The notes beneath the pieces are model-generated. The model saw nothing but the letters and a program-made list of their open reading frames with translations, ran no database searches and had not been told where the DNA came from. From the NCBI GenBank assembly GCA_041619575.1, contig JBFKDP010000147.1, forward strand, positions 1 to 9,531: a DNA stretch of 9,531 nt, given 5' to 3'. Position 1 is the stretch's first letter, and each line of letters opens with the position of its first letter. Positions 5,872-9,531 of the stretch are shown piece by piece. A program made the translations under genes and the position numbers. This DNA comes from Litorivivens sp041619575 (GTDB lineage Bacteria > Pseudomonadota > Gammaproteobacteria > Pseudomonadales > Spongiibacteraceae).

Positions 5872-7623
5872 TTATGCGGCCTTGCTCTCTTCTTCCTGGG
5901 GGGAATTCTTTTTCCGTGCAATGGGCTGCTCCAGATAGCGCTTGCGACGCGCGGGCTTCATCTTTTCAATGTCGACCATCACTAGACCATCAACGCAGTC
6001 GGCAAAATCCGGGTCGATATTGTAGGCCGCAAACTGCACTCCACCGGGTTCACACAATTCTGAATACTGCTTGAACAAGGGCGGAACACTGGTGCCCAAG
6101 TCCGCCATTCTGGCTTTCAGCTCTGTAAACTCGGCCACGTAGTCCACGCCGGTAAAATTCGACCCAGCGTCACCACTCAAGTAGGGTTGCCGTGCCTGCG
6201 CCCATTCACATTCGGCTGGAAAATGCCGACAGTAAAACTCGATCATCAGATCGCGAGCACTCGCGGGCATTTGATTACTGATACTGACTGGACCGAAGAG
6301 GTAGCGAATATCCGGATGGCGGCGTAGATAGGCCCCCACACCCTGCCAAAGATAGTCCAGTGCCGCTTTGCCCCAATACTGGGGCTGAACAAAACTGCGA
6401 CCCAGCTCCACACCCTGAGCAAAGAAACTCTCGGCCTGGTCACCGTATTCAAAGAGGCTGGCGGTATACAGGGTCTGCTCTGACTCAAGCGCAGCACAAC
6501 GCACCAAGCGATAGGCACCGACGAGTTCTAATTGGCTGTCGTCCCACAACAGAATGTGGTCGTAATAGGTGTCGTAAGTATCGACATCCCGTCGCTTGCC
6601 CGTACCCTCGCCCACCGCGCGAAAGCTGATTTCCCGCAAGCGGCCCAACTCGCGCATCACAACACTGTCTTGCTGGTAGCGATAACAGAAGACTTCCATG
6701 CCATCGCGTGTGGTACCGAGACGTTCACTGGCACGCACAGCGCGACGCAGCTGACGCCGTTCTTCCGGATGCGCGACAGATTGCATCTGCGGCATCAGCG
6801 CAACCTCACCACGCTTCTGGCGGTGTCCCAGCTTGTAGACATGCCGCTTAAACAGTTGTGCGCGGGCGTGTTGAGTTAGCGGCAGGTCTTCATAACAGGC
6901 AGTATCAACCAGCGGCCCGATTGTCATCTGGGCACTGCGATGGTTCTGCTTGAACATCTCCCGAACGAGCCACAGGGTCGAGAGGGGCTTTGCGAGCAAG
7001 GACAATGCATAGAAAAACAGCGAGTTTCGTGCATTGATGTGAATCGGTAATATCGGCGCTCCGGTTTTTTCGGCAAAGCGTAAAAAACCTGTGCGCCAAC
7101 GGCTATCACGGACACCTGAGGGCTTAAGCCGTGAGACTTCCCCGGCCGGGAAAATGATCAGCGCACCGTCAGCGTCTAGGTGACGCTCAATATTACGCAG
7201 GTTTTGCCTGGGCGTATTGCCGTTCATATTATCGACTGGCAGCAACAACGACCTCAGCGGTTTGAGGCTGTAAAGCAGCTCATTGGCAACCACTTTCACG
7301 TCGGGTCTGACGTCATAAATGAGCTTCAACAAGGCCAGCCCATCGAGGCTACCAATGGGGTGATTGGCAACAATCACCACCTTACCGGTGACCGGGATAC
7401 GCTCGCGCTCCCAGGCTCTAACGCTGTAGTCAAAATCAAAATACTCCAGCGCCTTGTCAACAAAATCCACACCACTCAGGTGGGGGTAGTCCCGCTCGAA
7501 TTGTTTGAATTCCGATTCGTGAAAGAGATAGCGAAACAGTACGGCCAGCGTATTGCGCAAATGGGGATGGTGCTCGGCAATACGCGGGAATTTTTCACTG
7601 ATAACCGTATCAACGCAGATCAT
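5872..7623 (-). CDS. olsF: Bifunctional acyltransferase, OlsF-like (ornithine lipid synthesis)
   Basis: A 583-residue two-domain protein. The N-terminal domain is a PlsC/OlsA-type acyltransferase: ANHPIGSLDG (86-95) carries the catalytic H88 and D94 with the five-residue spacing seen in the OlsA/hemolysin-like branch, and IIFPAGEVSR (156-165) is the acyl-acceptor block. The C-terminal domain is an OlsB-like GNAT fold (Acetyltransf_5 type): RELGRLREISFR (324-335), then DTYDTYYDHILLW and LVGAYRLV. This order and length match OlsF of Serratia and Flavobacterium, which makes ornithine lipid by N-acylating ornithine from acyl-ACP and then O-acylating lyso-ornithine lipid. The chosen ATG has GGAGG four bases upstream; a GTG 51 bases earlier has no ribosome binding site. 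It follows the PlcP-like gene by 178 bases counted from ATG 7623 to the TTG-side gene's stop region (69 non-coding bases) and is probably cotranscribed. Amine acceptors other than ornithine are possible. Confidence 0.8.
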   Translation of the reverse strand: MICVDTVISEKFPRIAEHHPHLRNTLAVLFRYLFHESEFKQFERDYPHLSGVDFVDKALEYFDFDYSVRAWERERIPVTGKVVIVANHPIGSLDGLALLKLIYDVRPDVKVVANELLYSLKPLRSLLLPVDNMNGNTPRQNLRNIERHLDADGALIIFPAGEVSRLKPSGVRDSRWRTGFLRFAEKTGAPILPIHINARNSLFFYALSLLAKPLSTLWLVREMFKQNHRSAQMTIGPLVDTACYEDLPLTQHARAQLFKRHVYKLGHRQKRGEVALMPQMQSVAHPEERRQLRRAVRASERLGTTRDGMEVFCYRYQQDSVVMRELGRLREISFRAVGEGTGKRRDVDTYDTYYDHILLWDDSQLELVGAYRLVRCAALESEQTLYTASLFEYGDQAESFFAQGVELGRSFVQPQYWGKAALDYLWQGVGAYLRRHPDIRYLFGPVSISNQMPASARDLMIEFYCRHFPAECEWAQARQPYLSGDAGSNFTGVDYVAEFTELKARMADLGTSVPPLFKQYSELCEPGGVQFAAYNIDPDFADCVDGLVMVDIEKMKPARRKRYLEQPIARKKNSPQEEESKAA

Positions 7624-7692
7624 GGAGCCTCCGGCCACTATTAGATACTCGCAACTGCCACTGTATATCGGCACAATAAATTCGAGTTTTCA

Positions 7693-8514
7693 TCAGCTTG
7701 CCTTTTTCAAGGGAATGACTTCGGCTTTATGTAACTCGAGCTGCGAATCAAATTCGCGCAGAATGGTTTTCTTGTCAGTCCAATGTAAAAGCTGAAGCTC
7801 GCCTTCATCGGTCTCGGTCAGTGCGCTGCAGCTTTCTATCCAGTCACCATCATTGCAGTAGACCATACCGTCGATAATGCGCATGCCCGGCTGGTGGATA
7901 TGTCCACAAATCACGCCATCCAGACCCCGGCTTTCAGCTTCCTGCACAGCGGCCTGTTCGTAGATCTCTATCGCTTGCCGCGCATTTTTGACGCGCTTTT
8001 TGATATAGCTCGCCAGCGACCAGTACCCAAAGCCCGCCTTCTCCCGAAAGTAATTCGCCCAGCGGTTGAGGAATAACAGGAAGTCGTAGCCAATTTCACC
8101 AAGGAGGTTTTCAAATCGATTCAAGCGCATATGCGCATCGAGAATGTCGCCGTGAAAGACCAGAAGTTTGCGGTTGTCGGCGGTGGTGTGGATCAGCTCA
8201 TGGTGAATTTCTACCGCACCAAGAGTCTCACCTACGTAGTCACGCATGGGTTCATCGTGGTTACCGGGAATATAGATAACACGTGTACCTTGTCGGGATT
8301 TTTCCAAAATGGCGCGAATGACATCGTAGTGGGGGGCGGGCCAAAAAAAGCGCCTCTTCAATGCCCACAGGTCGATAATGTCGCCCACGAGATAGAGGGT
8401 TTCGGTTTCAATGCTGTTGAGGAAATCAAGTAGATATTCTGCCCGACAATCCTTGAAACCCAGGTGGATGTCAGACAACCAAACCGCTTTGAACCGCAGT
8501 GTGGAAGAGGTCAA
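7693..8514 (-). CDS. plcP: PlcP-like calcineurin-type phospholipase C
   Basis: A 273-residue metallophosphoesterase with all metal-binding motifs: SDIHLG (D15, H17), GDIID (D45, D48), GNHDE (N85, H86), HGD (H121-D123) and CGHIHQP (H205, H207). The surroundings (HLGFKDCRAEYLLDFL, LYLVGDIIDLWALKRRFFWP, KARQ-type helix, YCNDGDWIESCSAL) match the PlcP family of Sinorhizobium, Phaeobacter and SAR11, which hydrolyses phosphatidylcholine, -ethanolamine or -glycerol to diacylglycerol in phosphate starvation. These proteins are often mislabelled UDP-2,3-diacylglucosamine hydrolase (LpxH). I chose the TTG at 8514: AGGAG lies 8 bases upstream and the Pho-type promoter would start transcription near 8538, which leaves a GTG at 8538 without a leader. 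The olsF-like gene follows after 69 bases. Confidence 0.82.
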   Translation of the reverse strand: MTSSTLRFKAVWLSDIHLGFKDCRAEYLLDFLNSIETETLYLVGDIIDLWALKRRFFWPAPHYDVIRAILEKSRQGTRVIYIPGNHDEPMRDYVGETLGAVEIHHELIHTTADNRKLLVFHGDILDAHMRLNRFENLLGEIGYDFLLFLNRWANYFREKAGFGYWSLASYIKKRVKNARQAIEIYEQAAVQEAESRGLDGVICGHIHQPGMRIIDGMVYCNDGDWIESCSALTETDEGELQLLHWTDKKTILREFDSQLELHKAEVIPLKKAS

Positions 8515-8522
8515 TGAACTGG

Positions 8523-8527
8523 CTCCT
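8523..8527 (-). promoter_or_regulatory. Ribosome binding site fixing a TTG start
   Basis: AGGAG on the minus strand with an 8-base spacer to TTG at 8514-8512. It is the strongest Shine-Dalgarno near the gene and argues for TTG over the upstream in-frame GTG at 8538, which would place this site inside the coding region. Confidence 0.7.
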
Positions 8528-8544
8528 GTAGTATTCACGGAGCC

Positions 8545-8600
8545 AGAGTAGCCTCAGGGCATGACGTTCATGAGACAGATTAAATACAAATTTATGACAC
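8545..8600 (-). promoter_or_regulatory. Four-unit Pho-box array and -10 upstream of plcP
   Basis: Minus strand half-sites at exact 11-bp steps: GTGTCAT (8600-8594), TTGTATT (8589-8583), CTGTCTC (8578-8572) and ACGTCAT (8567-8561), matching CTGTCAT at 6, 4, 5 and 5 of 7 positions. A possible -10, TACTCT (8550-8545), begins 10 bases after the last unit, the spacing seen in the E. coli phoA promoter. Transcription would start near 8538, giving a 24-base leader to the TTG start. Confidence 0.6.
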
Positions 8601-8603
8601 GGC

Positions 8604-9284
8604 TTATTGCGACGAGAACCAGATAGGTCCGTAATCCGCCGCCGATATGCCGCCAAAATTATCCGCATCGGTCATGACCGCAACGCCATCAATCGTCGAG
8701 ATATCTTTACCGAACAGGCGTTTGAAATCAGCAACGACATTGACCTGTTCCTGACGCCACTCGCCTATACCGTCAACCCCCTCCACCAAGGGAACCATTA
8801 TCGCTTTGCTGGTAAAAGGATTGGGCCAATCATTTTTTCCGGTTTGTCCTTCAGCCCAAACGTAGTTAATGGCCAGCGTCTGCCAGGGCAGAAAACCTTC
8901 CCGTACAACAACGTAGAGCCGCGCCGGAAAGTCGTCTTCCTCCTTACGCAAGTGATCCTTGGCGCCATTGAACTGAAGTACCCGCCATTTCCAGTTCAGC
9001 AAGGGCGTCTTATCAACATCTATTTTGCGTTTCAGAAAGAGGGCTGAAGCTTCACTGTTAGCCCTCGCAGTGAGTATAGAGTCTTGCCCCTCTTGAACTC
9101 CCCGGTAGCGCGTATTGCCCTCGAAAGATTTTTCATCCCAATCCCCGAGGTCAGGCGAGCCCCAGGCATCGAGCCGTAGATCCGCGCCCAAGCTCACGCC
9201 GGCAGCGAGTAGATTTACGGTAACAATATTTAGCGCGAGGAGTAGCCGTCCGCGAGCAGCCTTTCTCCGATTACCTGTCCCCAT
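8604..9284 (-). CDS. Exported DUF3047 family protein
   Basis: A 226-residue protein. The N-terminus has basic residues (RRKAARGR) and a hydrophobic stretch to about residue 33 ending in SLGA, a likely signal peptide for export to the periplasm. The mature part matches the DUF3047 pattern: SEASALFLKRKIDVDKTP, a WKWRVLQF segment, then EEDDFPARLYVVV, then INYVW, and a C-terminal VAVMTDADNFGG. The function of the family is unknown; the fold is thought to be beta-rich. The ATG has AAAGGG with an 8-base spacer. The start lies inside the 3' end of the upstream SGNH hydrolase gene (55-bp overlap), so the two are probably coupled. The plcP Pho-box array begins 3 bases after the stop. No terminator is visible in between. 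Confidence 0.8.
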   Translation of the reverse strand: MGTGNRRKAARGRLLLALNIVTVNLLAAGVSLGADLRLDAWGSPDLGDWDEKSFEGNTRYRGVQEGQDSILTARANSEASALFLKRKIDVDKTPLLNWKWRVLQFNGAKDHLRKEEDDFPARLYVVVREGFLPWQTLAINYVWAEGQTGKNDWPNPFTSKAIMVPLVEGVDGIGEWRQEQVNVVADFKRLFGKDISTIDGVAVMTDADNFGGISAADYGPIWFSSQ

Positions 9285-9531
9285 AGTTCATACCCTTTTC
9301 GACTAAGATGCATACCGTCAAACATAAGCGCGTCAGACCGGGCCTGCCCCTCATCGTTCCACAACTCACGATTTGCATCCAGATAGTGGAGTCCGACGTC
9401 TTCGGCGGCCAAAGCCTGCAAGCGCTCATTAAACGCGTCTATAATGGGCCATCGCGCCTTGGAGCGTTGTGTCGGCTTTAAGGCAATCATATAAACCGGT
9501 ACGTCGACCGCATGTTTCCGGATCTGATCGA
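9230..9531 (-). CDS. SGNH/GDSL-type hydrolase, C-terminal part
   Basis: The frame enters from the right edge and ends at 9230, giving about 100 C-terminal residues. VYMIALKPTQRSKARW is typical of the strand and loop after the block III Asn in many SGNH esterases, and FDGMHLSRKGYELW is block V with the catalytic Asp and His (DxxH). The nucleophilic GDS serine lies outside the window. The family hydrolyses acyl or acetyl esters of lipids or glycans. It overlaps the start of the DUF3047 gene by 55 bp. Confidence 0.8.
   Translation of the reverse strand, partial: DQIRKHAVDVPVYMIALKPTQRSKARWPIIDAFNERLQALAAEDVGLHYLDANRELWNDEGQARSDALMFDGMHLSRKGYELWGQVIGERLLADGYSSR

Noticed and set aside
7624..7674. 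Upstream GTG start for the olsF-like gene
   Set aside because: There is no ribosome binding site before GTG 7674, whereas ATG 7623 has GGAGG just upstream and starts at the conserved region.
7693..8514. Annotation as LpxH (lipid A synthesis)
   Set aside because: Context around the metal motifs and the neighbouring OlsF-like gene fit PlcP; no other lipid A gene is nearby.

Overview
The window looks like a chromosomal segment of a gammaproteobacterium, probably a marine or aquatic one. This is an inference from protein families: a SthA-type soluble transhydrogenase, an MJ1255/VC2487-family glycosyltransferase, a DUF3047 protein and an OlsF-type acyltransferase. I see no rRNA, tRNA, CRISPR array, insertion sequence or phage gene. 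Coding density is high and most genes are intact.

Left part (1-3268, all on the minus strand). The 5' end of a CaiB/BaiF-type CoA-transferase gene runs off the left edge. It is preceded by an unusually long leader (402-758) that holds a good promoter, two perfect 8-bp inverted repeats and a 19-codon leader ORF with its own ribosome binding site. Upstream lies a likely two-gene operon: an NAD(P)-dependent SDR/epimerase-like protein (2162-3268) followed 17 bp later by sthA (759-2144).

Middle (3310-4160). A METTL-like class I methyltransferase on the plus strand converges on a small cysteine-rich zinc-ribbon protein on the minus strand; their stop codons overlap.

Right-centre (4154-8600), the most interesting region. 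Two facing operons each carry a Pho-box-like upstream array with 11-bp periodicity. The plus-strand operon encodes a PAP2 lipid phosphatase and an MJ1255/VC2487-type glycosyltransferase. The minus-strand operon encodes a PlcP-like calcineurin-type phospholipase C and an OlsF-like bifunctional ornithine-lipid acyltransferase. An intrinsic terminator for the minus-strand operon is built into the last codons of the glycosyltransferase. Taken together, I read this as a PhoB-controlled cassette that breaks down phospholipid headgroups, yields diacylglycerol, and replaces phospholipids with phosphorus-free ornithine lipids and possibly a glycolipid. The family assignments and boxes come from the sequence; the pathway is inference.

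Right end (8604-9531, minus strand). A secreted DUF3047 protein gene overlaps by 55 bp the 3' end of an SGNH/GDSL hydrolase gene that runs off the right edge.
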